Assembly: GCA_907163375.1 (NCBI GenBank)
Contig: CAJQUW010001420.1
Location: forward strand, 744,001 to 808,000
Direction of reading: 5' to 3'
DNA from: Prostheceraeus crozeri
Lineage: Eukaryota > Platyhelminthes > Polycladida > Euryleptidae
Length of the DNA: 64,000 nt
Part shown: in pieces, positions 36,341 through 48,499 of the stretch
How positions within the stretch are numbered: the stretch's first letter is position 1
Layout: each line of letters starts with the position of its first letter
Notes under the pieces: generated by a model
The model's database searches: none
What the model saw: only the letters and a program-made list of their open reading frames with translations
What the model was told of the DNA's origin: nothing
Program-made: the position numbers and the translations under genes

Positions 36341-36466
36341 TGTAACAAGGCTGAAATAATGAAAGGAACTTCACGATTGTGAGTTGACGTCCTTAGTTGA
36401 CCTCAGTGGAGTGAAGAATATAAAGTATGCTTATTATTGAAAAGTGATCAACTAGTTTGACAGCAG
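36341..36466 (+). repeat. Left LTR segment of the gypsy relic
   Basis: It begins TGTAACAAGGCTGAAATAAT and is nearly identical to 38686-38811. Confidence 0.8.
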
Positions 36467-38685
36467 TTTGGTCCCACCGAGCGGACATGCCCGTGAAATA
36501 TACAATAGCTTACCTGCTGCATCCAAAGTTGACATCGATGTCCTACTCGAGGATCTTCGACGTTTATTGCATACTCCTGAGATGGAAAGATACAATGCTA
36601 TGCAGTTACGTAATAGGAAACAGAAGCTAGGCGAATCGGTCGCCAGTTATGCAGCCGATGACTTTTGATACTTTTGACTCGAAACCAAAACAAATACATA
36701 GTCGTATTCGCTGATTACTTTACTAAGTGGCCGGAGGCATTTGCGGTACCAGATCAGAAAGCTACAACAATTGCTAAATTATTCGTTGAAAATATAGTTG
36801 CGACCCACGGATGTCCGGAAAGTCTATTATCTGATCGAGGTAGGAATTTCACCTCAGAACTCTTACAAGAGGTGTGCCGTCTGACAAATACGGAAAAAGT
36901 TTTCACCACCTCTTTCCATCCGCAATCGGATGGGCAAGTCGAGAGATTCAATAAGACTTTGATTACTATGCTATCATTCTACACAGTCGCGACCAGAAAG
37001 ACTGGATGTCTTCATCTCATATGTGTTATTTGCCTATAGGGCTGCCAGCCATAGTTCTACAAAGGAGAGTCCATTCTTCTTACTATATGGTCGGATCCTT
37101 TACTCCCTAGTGACCTAGTTCTTAGACTCTCACAGACTCGGCAACTTCAGTAGATGATTATAAGCATAATCTCGCTCGCACTTTATCCGACACCTGGAAA
37201 TTGCAAAGTCCACTATTGAAGCAGCACAAGACAAACAAAAGAAGTACTACGACCGAAAAGTGACGCTCACGGCGGATAAATTAGCAATAGGGGATCGCGT
37301 ATATGTTCACATGCCCGCAAAAACTAAAGGGCTCACCCCTAAATTACAACATAAGTGGAAGGGACCCATGAGAATAACGGAACTGACTGACACCAACTGC
37401 AAAATAATCTCTGTGCGAGAACCGCGCTCTAAACCCATGTGGGTCCACTTGAACAGAGTTAAGATCGATAAATCGGCTGGAATCCCTTTACTCATTAGTA
37501 GTAAGAGCATAAATAATACAAGTAATTATGAAATCTCGGAAACACATGACGGAGACGGTCACATTGTAAGTGACGATGAGGAAGCTGAATTGCTCGAACG
37601 AGCTCAGCGTGTTACGGAAACCGAAAATGACGCGTCGATGGAGACAGAAGACGAGGGTAATCAGATGGCCGCCGGTAATACATGTAATAGCCGTTATCCG
37701 CTCCGAAATAAAAAGGTAGCTTACCCGCGCTAAACCGGCACCGTAATCCACATTATACCCTATCATGCACATGCTCACCCATGATTTTTTTGTTTCAGCG
37801 TAAACTACTACTATCACTACTTAACTATCAATCTTTTGGTGTGATTGCAATGATTAATATGAGCATTCTTTGCTGAATTTGATTGAAATGATTTGATGTT
37901 GAGCTGCATTGGTACGTCATTAATATTCGCATTATGACATCTTATGAGGCTTTGTATTATATTTATATCTCATGATATATTAATACTTCTTGTACAAATC
38001 CTTGGTATTGGTCCTATTATGATCCTGGTATTATCTTTACTATTATGCCATGATATCTTCAGTCTGGAGATTACCGAAACTTATTAAATTGTGCCAGCAA
38101 GTTTGCTTGTCAGAGGTCGAGTTGGGAGACTCTATTTTATTGTATTACTTCGTGTATCTACGCTTCTCGAACCATTCGTGAGCATCAGCATCATCGTACC
38201 TTGCGATGTAATCTTCGGACTCTAATATTGTGTATTTCATGGGGTCAGGAATTTTGTGTACACTTGTATCAGCGTCTGAGTCTCCATTGATGAATGCAGT
38301 CATCTGTCCTTTCTTCTTCGTGTGTTGATCATTATGTTAAGTAATGTTCTTATTTTGTGCCAGTATGTTAACTGCTTCTTGATTAAGTGTTGGCACAGAC
38401 ATCTTTATGTTGCTGATTACTAGACCTCCCTTTTCCCCCATGAATGTACATTGTCATGTTTCTCATTTTGTGAATATCATTTTTGATCTTTAATAACTTA
38501 TGCGGGGGATAACTAGAAGCATGAGCAGCATCTTCGCTTTATTGTATTTCGATCTTCTCTGACGGATGTGTGCCACCTATTTTCGAGATCCTATGGACCT
38601 ACATAAATCCTCCGATTCCCGTGAACTTTATACCCTCGAATTCGTCTCAGGTGTTGGGACAACACCTAATTGAAGGGGTATCATA

Positions 38686-38811
38686 TGTAACAAGGCTGAA
38701 ATAATGAAAGGAACTTCACGATTGTGAGTTGACGTTCTTAGTTGACCTCAGTGGAGTAAAGAATACAAAGTATGCTTATTATTGAAAAGTGGTCAACTAG
38801 TTTGACAGCAG
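38686..38811 (+). repeat. Right LTR segment of the gypsy relic
   Basis: It begins TGTAACAAGGCTGAAATAAT after a purine tract. The LTR may continue beyond 38811: an AATAAA lies near 39042 and a possible end with a 5-bp flank resembling that of the left side is near 39262. Confidence 0.75.
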
Positions 38812-39900
38812 AGTCGCGGGGCGAGAGGAATCGCGGATACATCAAAGATATCTTCATCATAAAAGTCAAGCTGTGACGGGTGGAGTAGGAGACAGCCGGG
38901 ACACACATCAAAAAATAATGGGAATTGAGAATTACAGTGCCTAAACCGAGATGATAAGTATTCCTCGTCACCGAACTGAGTCTTCTATTGTCGCTATCTG
39001 TACGCTGTTCATACTTCTTCTTATCTCCCTCATAGGTAGAATAAACCGAGTATATCTGGACCATTGGTTTTATCTTCATAAAAGCTTAGCAAGGAGATAA
39101 CTACAGGGAAAGGTAGGCGAAAGCTCAGGGTTGCTGGATACGCAATACGGAGTTAGTAGAAAGCAATAGACTATCACAATTCAATAACTGTCATATACGG
39201 GCTAAGTAGCCCGTTATCCAGAGTGCTAGAATATACAGGTTGCAATAGCGTTGCAGACCAAATAGCATCACATGTCAAATTTGTATAATCACAATCTTGG
39301 GTGGCTCACATCGTCAACTTTTCAAAAACGTGCTCGAGTCAAATACAATTGCATTCAAATAGTTTTAAACTGTACTAGATTAATGAAACTAATAGGGCCT
39401 ACTTGAGAAAAATTCTTTCTGATGAAAATACATAAACGCAAGGTTTTGGCTACATTAAAACAAAGGTTCTGATTTTCTGAAAATTTATTTTTTTGTTGAA
39501 ATTTTGGGAAATCCTTTGAAAATAATGATTGAGAGCATAAACAGTTGAAATTATCATAGGAATCATGTTTATTTGTTTACAATAAACAATGTATATGAGC
39601 ATAAAGTTTCCACTCTCTATAGTTGCTGAGAAAAGGCTGATGGTTCAATGTGCCCCACTCTCCCCTACATCAAAAAGGTCGTCAAAGCTCGTCATACAGT
39701 GTTACTATACCATTTCTGGAGGCATCATCAACGCAAGCAAGCATTGATGACGCTCGCACTACCGTGGTTCTGACTTCTGACCCTTGACTTTAACTCATTT
39801 TCTTTTATTTCATTTTGTATGTTGACCTTTTGATCCATCTATAAATGCAACGTACCGCTTACCTTTCGAAAGGCCTCGCGGAATATATTTGAAGATGAAA

Positions 39901-40378
39901 CACTAGGTGACATGCCACGCTCAATCACGCGTATTTCACGCGTGAACCACGCGTAATTACACATGACCCCAAACATCCGTGGCTATGCGGGATATTGCTG
40001 CAATATAAGTTATATGTAAGTTAGTATAGTTGGCAGTCCTGTTATATAGACTTTGCGTCTCATGTGTCTGCATGTATCAGAGTCTAAACAATGTGATAGG
40101 GCCTCAATTTCATACTCAGGGAAGACAGAACATGCTTAGCGGATCATCCGTATGGTTCAAGCGGCAACGCAGACAACCGTAGACGACACGCAAACTATAA
40201 ACACTCTCCCGCGCGTATTCATAAACATTCCCCATGTTTTAACAGAATCAGATCAAGTGATTTCTGACTCTTAGTGCAGCGCGTATGTACGCGGGTAGAA
40301 GAATAGAATGTCCTTAACCACGGATGTTTGGGGTGTTCCGTAATTACGCGAGAATCACGCGTGGCATGTCACCTAGTG
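39901..40378. mobile_element. CACTAG-ended MITE, copy 2 (inverted relative to copy 1)
   Basis: It starts CACTAGGTGACATGCCACGC and ends GCGTGGCATGTCACCTAGTG. The body is the reverse complement of 17407-17856 with good conservation, including CCCCATGTTTTAACAGAATC. It carries an extra ACGCGT-rich stretch near its left end. Confidence 0.75.
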
Positions 40379-41620
40379 AACAGTTGTTTTGTCTCTAACT
40401 CATCTCCAATGGTATCTAACTAGTAACAATAAATGATTACAAATGTTTTCTGTCATCAAGTAATTGCAATTAATTAACTGCTTTCTGTAATTTAATTGAA
40501 ATTCATTACTACTAAGCGATGGATATTTCTCTGCATCAGTCTGTGAATTAGCTGGAGCGATTTCAGCGGCGATGAAACACAGCCATGGTGTCGGAACACA
40601 ACCTCTTCTCATTTTATTTGGCATCAATGAATATTGCAATGACAGCGTACTACTATTCTGCGTCAAAAGTAGATGTGCAACATTCAAATTACCTTTTTAT
40701 CACAAAGCAATCGCGTGCTCCCTGTAATTCTTTTGCACCTTTTAGAACGTTCAGAGTGACAAGGAAGATGCTTGTAGTGACAGTGATAATATGAGTTGAC
40801 AGCTTGGGACTTCTCTATCCTATCTTCAATCTCTGAGTCGTGAGTTCTTGCCATGAAATGACAAATTCATCGCTCTCAAAGTAAGTCTTTTTCAGGGATT
40901 GTCAGTAGTTGATAGCAATTAAATTGCTTTTATCAGTTAAAGTTTTGATTGGCTAGCAAGAAATCAAGCAAAATAAAATTGCAATTTACGAATAATGAAA
41001 TAATTGGGAGTGAAGAAATTTCAGTCTACTTGAACATTTCCGCAATTTTTTGATACTTTGATTGCATAAGCTTGGAACGCAAACGATGGTAATAGGCGGT
41101 GATCTAGGATTAGATACAAATATATTTCTCTTGAAAATTAAATAATTGGAATTTCCACTATGTGTGCACCTTTGATTTTTGAGACATCCTTTTTTTTGCG
41201 AGCTCATGATCTCCTTGGATCTTACACCGTCTATCAATAAAGATCAGTTGAACTGTTCATACCTTACCTCGAATGAACATATCTTTTAGATCTAAAGCAA
41301 GAATTCTTCAATAATCTCTATAATTATTCCATATTTGCTGAGGAGCATGGCAATATTGTAATTACTTCACTGTAAGATTCGGAAAAACCTAATTGAAGGA
41401 TAATAAACAGGATTTGCAATATGAAAATGTGAATTTTTATTTCATATGATCAGTACTGTGGAACCAGAATTTTGCCGGGAATTTCAAGCAACTATCAAGA
41501 GCCGGAACCGACTTGAAATCTCAGCGACTCCACACTCTTGCATGGCATAAATTGTGCTCTTCCTTTAATATCTACATGTATGTTTGATCTTCATCTGATG
41601 CTAATACTAATAGAGTATTT
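40379..41620. other. AT-rich stretch, no gene recognised
   Basis: It contains TAATTGCAATTAATTA-type text at 40460-40475. Similar wording recurs near 1833, 2310-2390, 42975-43045 and 43330-43400, perhaps a low-grade dispersed repeat. Otherwise nothing. Confidence 0.35.
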
Positions 41621-42013
41621 GGTACTTCTATTCTTCCCCCCCACATTTTTCAAGCTTTCCAAAATCATCAAAATTCGCCAAAGTTAGTCACATTGGGTTT
41701 AAAATAGACTTGATTCTGTCACTGAGTGACACTACAGCACGACTGAGAAGTCTTGCTTGAACCCTGGGATGAAGGATTGGTCCCTTGGATACTCAGATGG
41801 AATACAAGGTACAGCTGTGATCATGAACTTCGTGTGATTGTTGTCTACAGACAAATGACGAGCAGTTGTCTAATTCTGAAGCTGTAAATGTTCTATAATT
41901 CAGATAAGAGGAGTTTTACACACTCAACGCTATGCCACGTTAGTGAGAACAAGTAGGAGCAGGAGAAGCGGGTGTCAACAACAGAAATGTGGGGGGAAAA
42001 GAATAGAAGTACC
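41621..42013. mobile_element. MITE with 28-bp TIRs containing a C7/G6 run
   Basis: The left end GGTACTTCTATTCTTCCCCC then CCACATTT matches the right end read inward, GGTACTTCTATTCTTTTCCC then CCCACATTT. The interior is non-coding. Flanking ATTT on both sides may be part of a target duplication. Confidence 0.65.
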
Positions 42014-44516
42014 GAGCATTTATATGATGAATTAGATAATTAAGTTATCTTTGTAGAATATAGCCAATAGATTAAAAGAAAAATGTTTCTGAGAGTCGAG
42101 AGTCTGCATGGTGGCCTATTTGCACTGTGGGGTAGTTTTCAATAAGTGCGAGCACATGTGGATTTTAGGGTTAGAAATTGTGACGAAGTACTTTGATGCT
42201 TATCGACAGAATACAGCAAATAATTCTTTTTGTTTTTTATATGTTGTGAACTGCTACTGCTATTGTCTCAATTTTTGGGACAAAGTCTCAAAGGACTTTC
42301 GTCAGCATTGAGTGTCCTCTTTACAGTTTAATGAAGAAAGATGAAGAAAGGAACCAACCGCTCTGACATCATTGATAGCGGAGCAGCAATTGCTGTCAAC
42401 CGACCACTGCATCTGCTGAGCATTCATTTGTTGATTTATTGATTCAGTCATTGAGGAATAAAAGCTTTTGTTCTCCATCTATAGTGTGAAGTGTGTGATG
42501 CAGTGTTGTATGCATAGGCCCCCTATGTATTATGATCTGAATTACTGGCATTCAGACATTTGAATTCACAGGTTCTATTTTCTCAAACTTTTCACCCTGA
42601 AGTTCATTGCTTCGTAGAAGGTGCTATGGTATGGAGCATCATAAACACTGTGACTCCGATTTCGGAATATGAAAAGAATCTTTGTATTTCCTTCAACATG
42701 TCTATATCACAGGTACCTTTAATTTTTCAATTAACATGCTTGAATTAATTTATATGAAAGCTTTAATCAAACTACTTGGTAGCAATTTTCAGCAGACATT
42801 TTTATAGCTTTATTTCATGCTGTTGGTACAGACAACTTGTGCTTTTGAAAGGAAGTAAATGCGTCTCTGCTACCCATTAGTCTCGCATTCTATCATGTTT
42901 GTAATTCATAACAAGCAGCAAATAGAAGCTGGCCTATCAATTGTCTAATGTGGCAGATTGTTCCTTTGCAGGGACAGTCAAATAATTTGTCATCGAATAA
43001 TTGAAATAATTGATTGTCAAATCCAAATGATTGTTTGAATTGATAGGTTCAATACTTTAAATATAGCATCATAAAACATAAGCGTGATAATTTTTATTTA
43101 GCAGTAAGCGAACGTTTTATGCCTATGCTTACATGTGCATTACAAGCATCATCACAAACTCTTTACAGGGGTTTAGATAATATTTGCTGTAGCATATTCA
43201 GTGCCATTATTTTAGATAGTTAACATTCAGTGCGCACGTCTTTATAAATGAATTCATGCTCAAATGCAAATTTCGGAACACGTGCTTCATGTTTGAATTT
43301 GTGAAGTCGAAATGCAGGAATAATATTTAATTGATTGCTGTCATCAAATAATTGCAATAAATTAATTTTTTGCTGTAATTAGAATTAACTGATGGTGCAT
43401 ATACAGTCCCAATTAATTCCAATAAACGTCTGATAAACTCTCAATACTTGAACATTTTTTGACTTTTAGCTTCTGTATAATTTCCATAGACTACCGTAGT
43501 GTCTGTAAAAGTTCCCCGAGAAAACGAAATTTAAGTCACAATACCCAACATCCGCGATTTTCTGAAAAAATTGGCCTATCGGGTCGGGAGATTGTTGTAC
43601 CATGATTAAACTTTAAGAGAAGTGATGTTTTCTCTTTTTTCGCACATCAAATTTATTTTGATTATAAAAGATTGCACGTCATTTTAGGCATGAAAGACGC
43701 ACTACAATAAGACCGCATCTTGAAGGATACTGAGAGGAGATGTACAATGACAAATTACTTCTTCATTCACATTTTAATTTCTACCTGACCAAATTATATA
43801 TACGGAGCAAAAAAAAGAAAAAAAATCCTATTTTTCTTACGATCTAATAATGATGTTCAATAAATCCGCTTCATCTGTGTGCATGAATAAATCCAATCTG
43901 TCTTAGAAGACATAAAATATTTGCGTGACATTTTGTCATCAGAGTCAGGACAATAGTGTAACCAGAAGATTTATATTGTCATGTGTAAATGTCAAGTAGT
44001 CAAGCGCATTCGACACTTTCACATTTATTATCATCATAATTTCCTTCTGTGTAAGTCTCGTGAATTCAATCCGTTTTCCGAGGTAGAGTCAGGTAGGTTT
44101 GCAATGAGCTACTGTATTTATATATAAGTGAAAGTCATGGGAAAGAGAGCGAACCGTAAAATCTTAATAGTCTTTATAATTATAATTTTTTAAATTTACG
44201 GTGCCATTGTAGCATTTACAAAGTAATTGAGGCGTTATTCAAACAATACAACTTAAAAGAATTCTTCCTGACGCGTACTGACAGCCCTCAATTTCACTTT
44301 CGAATGATCATATCTGTGGAGGATATCGACGCCAGTCGCACATCATTGCTTGTCTTGTCTACCTCCTGTGAAGTCTCGGACGGCAGTTGCCCCGCACATT
44401 TATGTGATAAGATTAATTATATCTGGTCTTTCTGTCATCTCTAAATGCCTCCTGAAGCTTTAATTGTCTTGTGCGCATCACAAATTCCTTTCGTTTTAAA
44501 GTTGATTTAATAAACC
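42014..44516. other. AT-rich stretch upstream of the 676-codon frame
   Basis: No repeat ends or family motifs were seen. It may contain promoter or upstream exons of the gene at 44517, but I could not identify any. Confidence 0.4.
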
Positions 44517-46547
44517 ATGAATGAAGCTATTGTTTTCTTTTCCAGCGCGTTGGACCAACCTATCGAAGGTGAAACAGTCATCGCAGCCCCGTTACTGCGC
44601 CGGTTGGGTAATCGTCTTGTCAGTTTTGTCGTTTCTTGCTCTTCTGAGCAGAGGATGTGGAACAGAGGACAAAACATCGGTCTCCCTGCTGTTGGGGATA
44701 CAGGCAGCGGAAGTCGTTCTACTGGCTCCAGCGGATCTACGAGTGATGGAAGCCGCACGGAACGAGCATCGGGCGCGATAAGAGAAGATGAGATCGATTG
44801 GTTGCTTCATAATCGGCGTCCTGTGCAGAAACAAAGGTGTCAAGAGTCCCAGAATGAGGCAAGCTGGTCGAAAACGGTCCGACAGCGACAAGATAATGTT
44901 GCGAACTTTGATGCGAGTACTTGGACGGCTCCAAGACGGAGATGTCAGCTAGAAGTTTCACCAGCAGATGCCTGGAAGATGTCAACAAGTGAGCGAAGAA
45001 AGCCGAACGATCAACTGTGGAATTTTGACGACGAACAGAAATTGCGAAATCATCGGGTTAGGTTTTTGGAGCCAAATATTCGCCATGCCACTGGACGAGC
45101 AATCTCAACTCCCCTCAAGCAACATTACTACGATTACCCTCTAGAACAGCAACATTTCGACAATGAAGAGCAGTCTGCTCGTCAGCGTCCCGAAAACTGC
45201 AAGGTGGAAACCTCTCTTCCTCGTATGGACAGCGCAGAATCACGGCAGAGTCATCAAAAATCTCGACACAGAACATTAAGATGCCTACGCCCTCTTCCTT
45301 CCCGCAAGAGAAGTTCTTCTGCTGATCGTGCTATCATGAGAGCTGACCGCCCGACACGACTGGATCCTTTGCCTCCTACACCGATAGAAGGAAGTGTCTC
45401 ACAACGACGTCGTCATAACTCAGATCCATATTTTTCCATGCCTAATTCTCTACAGACCCAGTCGTCAAGCAGTGGAGAAAATTCGATCGAATCTTTAAAG
45501 AGAAACGTTTCTGAGAATGAAAAGATGTACATGAATGATGAGACGAAATATCCAAATTCCGATCATGTTGATCTTCGGCATTATGAAAATGTTGTTCCAC
45601 AGCTACAAATTGGGGCAGACACAGTTTCACAATCCTCAACATTACCTCGAAGTCTTCGAATTTCCAATGAAAGTGATCAGCGAAGCATTCGAATCTCCGA
45701 CGAAAGATACATCAATCCTGGAGGTTTCATTCGAATTTCCGGCGAAAGACAATGTGATTTTAGAACTAATAAAATCTCCGGCGTCAGAGAAAGTGATTCT
45801 CGAACCAATAAAATCCCCAACGTGAGACGTAGTGATTTTCTAACCAATCGAAGGCTCGACGCAGGACATCAGGGTGATTTGCTGCTGAATAACATGATCT
45901 TCGACGAAAGACAAAGAGACTCGCAATCCAATCGAATCTGTGATGAAAGACAAAGAGATTCTCAGGCCAATCGAATCTCCAACGAAATTCATCCCTGTGA
46001 TCTTCAATCATTTTCCGTTCAATCTGTTAAACAGAATCAGGACATCATTGAAGTGCACTCAAATACGCGATTTCGCTCTAGAGAGAGTAAACGAAATCAT
46101 AAACTTCGTCATTGCTTTACAAATCGATCTACAGCGAACCGGCAACAAAATTTCAACCGCTTTACTCGATCTTCAAGTGGTGATAGGATTACCACTATTT
46201 CGACAGATAAAACACGCCGACTTTCCCTGGATTATCAGCATATATATTTACAATCTCTGGATGATGACAGACTTGCTGGTGTTGAGAGGAATAATCACAG
46301 TGGAAAATTTCCATCTGATGATCATTCAGAATGTAAAGATCCAGATGAATTGGTGTCATCTGGGTCAAATCGTCAATGCGACAGACATTCAAATCCAATA
46401 ATCATCCATAGCACAACGCCAAATTTTACACCAGGAAATGCTCAATCCAGAGATAACATATTTCGTCTTCTTCCTGAGTATAGCAGACACATATTCTCTC
46501 GCTCACTCGAAGAAGAACATAAACTTAGAAATCCCATCTTTTTGTAA
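44517..46547 (+). CDS. 676-codon open frame, repetitive charged protein, unknown function
   Basis: A 2-kb open frame in AT-rich DNA is unlikely by chance. The Met at 44517 has A at -3. However, TTTTCTTTTCCAG at 44531-44543 is a strong splice acceptor, so the true 5' end may be an exon starting at 44544. The product is hydrophilic and rich in Arg, Ser, Asp and Gln: a Gly/Ser patch (GSGSRSTGSSGSTSDGSRTE), then a charged region. Residues about 380-497 contain eight or nine degenerate units of 16-18 residues of the type RISDERQRDSQSN. No known domain is recognised. In the overlapping +1 frame (44521-44781) a 14-residue hydrophobic run, WVIVLSVLSFLALL, could be a membrane segment of an alternatively spliced exon. 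The C-terminus LRNPIFL is followed by TAA. Confidence 0.6.
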   Translation: MNEAIVFFSSALDQPIEGETVIAAPLLRRLGNRLVSFVVSCSSEQRMWNRGQNIGLPAVGDTGSGSRSTGSSGSTSDGSRTERASGAIREDEIDWLLHNRRPVQKQRCQESQNEASWSKTVRQRQDNVANFDASTWTAPRRRCQLEVSPADAWKMSTSERRKPNDQLWNFDDEQKLRNHRVRFLEPNIRHATGRAISTPLKQHYYDYPLEQQHFDNEEQSARQRPENCKVETSLPRMDSAESRQSHQKSRHRTLRCLRPLPSRKRSSSADRAIMRADRPTRLDPLPPTPIEGSVSQRRRHNSDPYFSMPNSLQTQSSSSGENSIESLKRNVSENEKMYMNDETKYPNSDHVDLRHYENVVPQLQIGADTVSQSSTLPRSLRISNESDQRSIRISDERYINPGGFIRISGERQCDFRTNKISGVRESDSRTNKIPNVRRSDFLTNRRLDAGHQGDLLLNNMIFDERQRDSQSNRICDERQRDSQANRISNEIHPCDLQSFSVQSVKQNQDIIEVHSNTRFRSRESKRNHKLRHCFTNRSTANRQQNFNRFTRSSSGDRITTISTDKTRRLSLDYQHIYLQSLDDDRLAGVERNNHSGKFPSDDHSECKDPDELVSSGSNRQCDRHSNPIIIHSTTPNFTPGNAQSRDNIFRLLPEYSRHIFSRSLEEEHKLRNPIFL

Positions 46548-46668
46548 GCATTTTTTGACATAATTTATCTGGTCCAACCGCTCAAAGTCACTCTGTGATA
46601 ATTTTCACGTGGAAATTTTTACCCTGTAACTCATAAAGGCATAGTTCTTTACATAGAGTAGGTGTATT

Positions 46669-48499
46669 AGGTAGAGTGGTAACTCAGCATTTATTAAGTC
46701 CCCAATGTGTATACACATTCGATTTTATTAAATGAACTCGTCGGAGATACAGTTGGAACTGCTTCCAAATGTGAGATATGCACATTTATGCAGTTTTGAA
46801 GAAATTACAACGGAATTGACTGATCATGATTGCATAAACCAGAAGGAAATTATACTATTTTACAGATCGTCCGTGTCATGACAGTCTTGGAGAGGCTATG
46901 TTTGTTAAATTGGCAAATCGATGACCTGCTATTGCTTTCATGCTACACTGTAAATCGCTCAATACCAATCACATACGAAGGACGCATACTAAAGTATTTT
47001 TTTGGTATATTTCTGTATTCTCTTGGTATATATTTGTATCCTTTTCGTATGTTATTTCAAATGTGGTATGCTTTACATACTAAAACCATACCATCACAAT
47101 GTTAAAAGAAAGCATCAATCATTTTCATCAAGAAATCATTTAAATCAATGTTGATTTAAGGCCTTTTGTCAATAAAGATCACACTAATGCTACTACTGTC
47201 TTGTAAGTAGTGAGATAATGACATTCAACAGTAAAATTTCCAATACTGAATTCGATTTTAATACACGTAAATATAAGGCATTTCATGACTAATCAATAAG
47301 TAATCAGCCATCAACAATTATGCATTATGTAATTTTGAAATTAAGCATATTATCAATCCGAAATCAAAACACACTATAATTCATGAATGAAAAAGTAGTT
47401 ATGTTTGAGATACATAAGTCAACATGGTTGCACAAAAGATTTCGTTTGAATGAATTGATGTTTATCTACGTGGTTCATAAAGTAGAGCTAACTAAACGTC
47501 CTGTTAACGTTGCTAGACAAGTAGCAACGACGTCAATGTCGAGGAGCATATATTACACAATAAATCTAATCTACCTAAATAACACACTATCAAAAAATAT
47601 ATACACGAATGGTATTTCTGTAAAATGTTATTTGACAGTAGTATGTCATATATACATATTTTTTGCTGTCACTTAAAGCTGCTCATACGAAAGACATACC
47701 AATTTGCATCGGGTCTCGTATGTAAAACATACCAACAACTCGTATTTCAGTGTAAAACAGCCAATCACAGATAGAATAGTTCGTATCGCTACATACCAAT
47801 CACATACGAAAGTAAGTGAGGTGTGGTATGAAAAAGATACCAGATCTCTGTAAGCATACCAGAATCTCGTATCAGATGTTAGTTTCAAATTGTATGCAAT
47901 TTTCGTATCCAGCGATTTACAGTGTAAACCTCAAGAGAATCTTCTTAAGCGTGATCATATTACAAGCAAACAACATAATCAAAAACAATGATTTCAATTA
48001 AATTAAAAAGATGTAAATGGGTCCGCATCAATATTCAGATTCAAGAAATGAAAAATGAATTTAGTGAATCATAAAATCATGCCGGTGAAAATTAAATTAT
48101 TATATTAATTATAATTAAGATATAATTAATTATTATACTTGAAGTTACTTGAAGAATACTTGAAGTTTCAGCCAAGAAAGCAGAATGAGGTCTCGTTTTT
48201 TTTCATGAAGACTTTCATTATAATACAATTCATGAAATTCAATTGATAATCAGCTATATTTCAGCTTTGTTAGGATGCTATTAGCAAATATTCATTCGTC
48301 TTGATATCCAACTTGTTTCATACTACTTATTTAGGAGAGTCATCTCGGTAGTATATAAATTGGCAAATTTTGACTTTTTTCGAAAGTGCTCAAATAGTTT
48401 TCTTGACCACGGGAACGCAATCTCCGCAAAAAGCCGAATCTTTTAATAGAAAAATTTTCATTGTATACAGATACTTTTTTGAGTCGACACTCTACCTAT
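46669..48499 (+). mobile_element. TA-TIR element, copy 3, split by another element
   Basis: The left end AGGTAGAGTGGTAACTC and right end GAGTCGACACTCTACCT are inverted repeats of about 17 bp bounded by TA. Removing 46946-47924 leaves about 850 bp that aligns with copies 2 and 4, plus a short AT-rich expansion near 48100-48145. Confidence 0.82.
46946..47924. mobile_element. Nested TIR element with dense CATACC/CATACGA motifs (979 bp)
   Basis: It starts CACTGTAAATCGCT and ends AGCGATTTACAGTG, with TA on both sides (46944-46945, 47925-47926). It interrupts TA-TIR copy 3 exactly: the host element reads on from TTTCATG to AACCTCAAGAG as in the other copies. Both 200-bp subterminal zones are packed with CATACC, CATACGA, GGTATG and TCGTATG words, probably transposase-binding sites. 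No transposase is present. Confidence 0.78.

Larger units (their letters stand above)
36341..39262 (+). mobile_element. Ty3/gypsy LTR retrotransposon relic, broken
   Basis: Fossil of the Ty3/gypsy family. Parts: left LTR segment 36341-36466; a primer-site-like TGGTCCC just after it; a gag (capsid-type) fragment at 36468-36668; an integrase core at 36665-37039 (SDRGRNFTS, DGQVERFNKTL); an integrase C-terminal tail at 37260-37733; a purine tract GAAGGGG before 38686; and a right LTR that starts at 38686 and may run to about 39262. The internal region is far shorter than a whole element, and several breaks are present, so it cannot be active. About four mismatches over the 126 bp shared by the LTRs suggest a fairly young insertion. 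It is nested in the 34695-39668 element. Confidence 0.85.
34695..39668. mobile_element. TIR element, about 5 kb with two nested insertions
   Basis: The left end GTAGGGGAAGGTGGGGCAC then ATTGAAC matches the right end read inward, GTAGGGGAGAGTGGGGCAC then ATTGAAC, over about 26 bp. Subterminal copies of GGGGCACATT occur near 34893. Nested inside are the TA-TIR element (35285-36082) and the Ty3/gypsy relic (36341 to about 39262). Without these, about 1.2 kb of non-coding sequence remains, so the carrier is non-autonomous. The superfamily is not known to me. Confidence 0.65.

Noticed and set aside
34695-39668. Polinton
   Set aside because: No capsid, polymerase B or integrase gene belonging to the outer element; TIRs are too short and the only integrase belongs to the nested gypsy relic.
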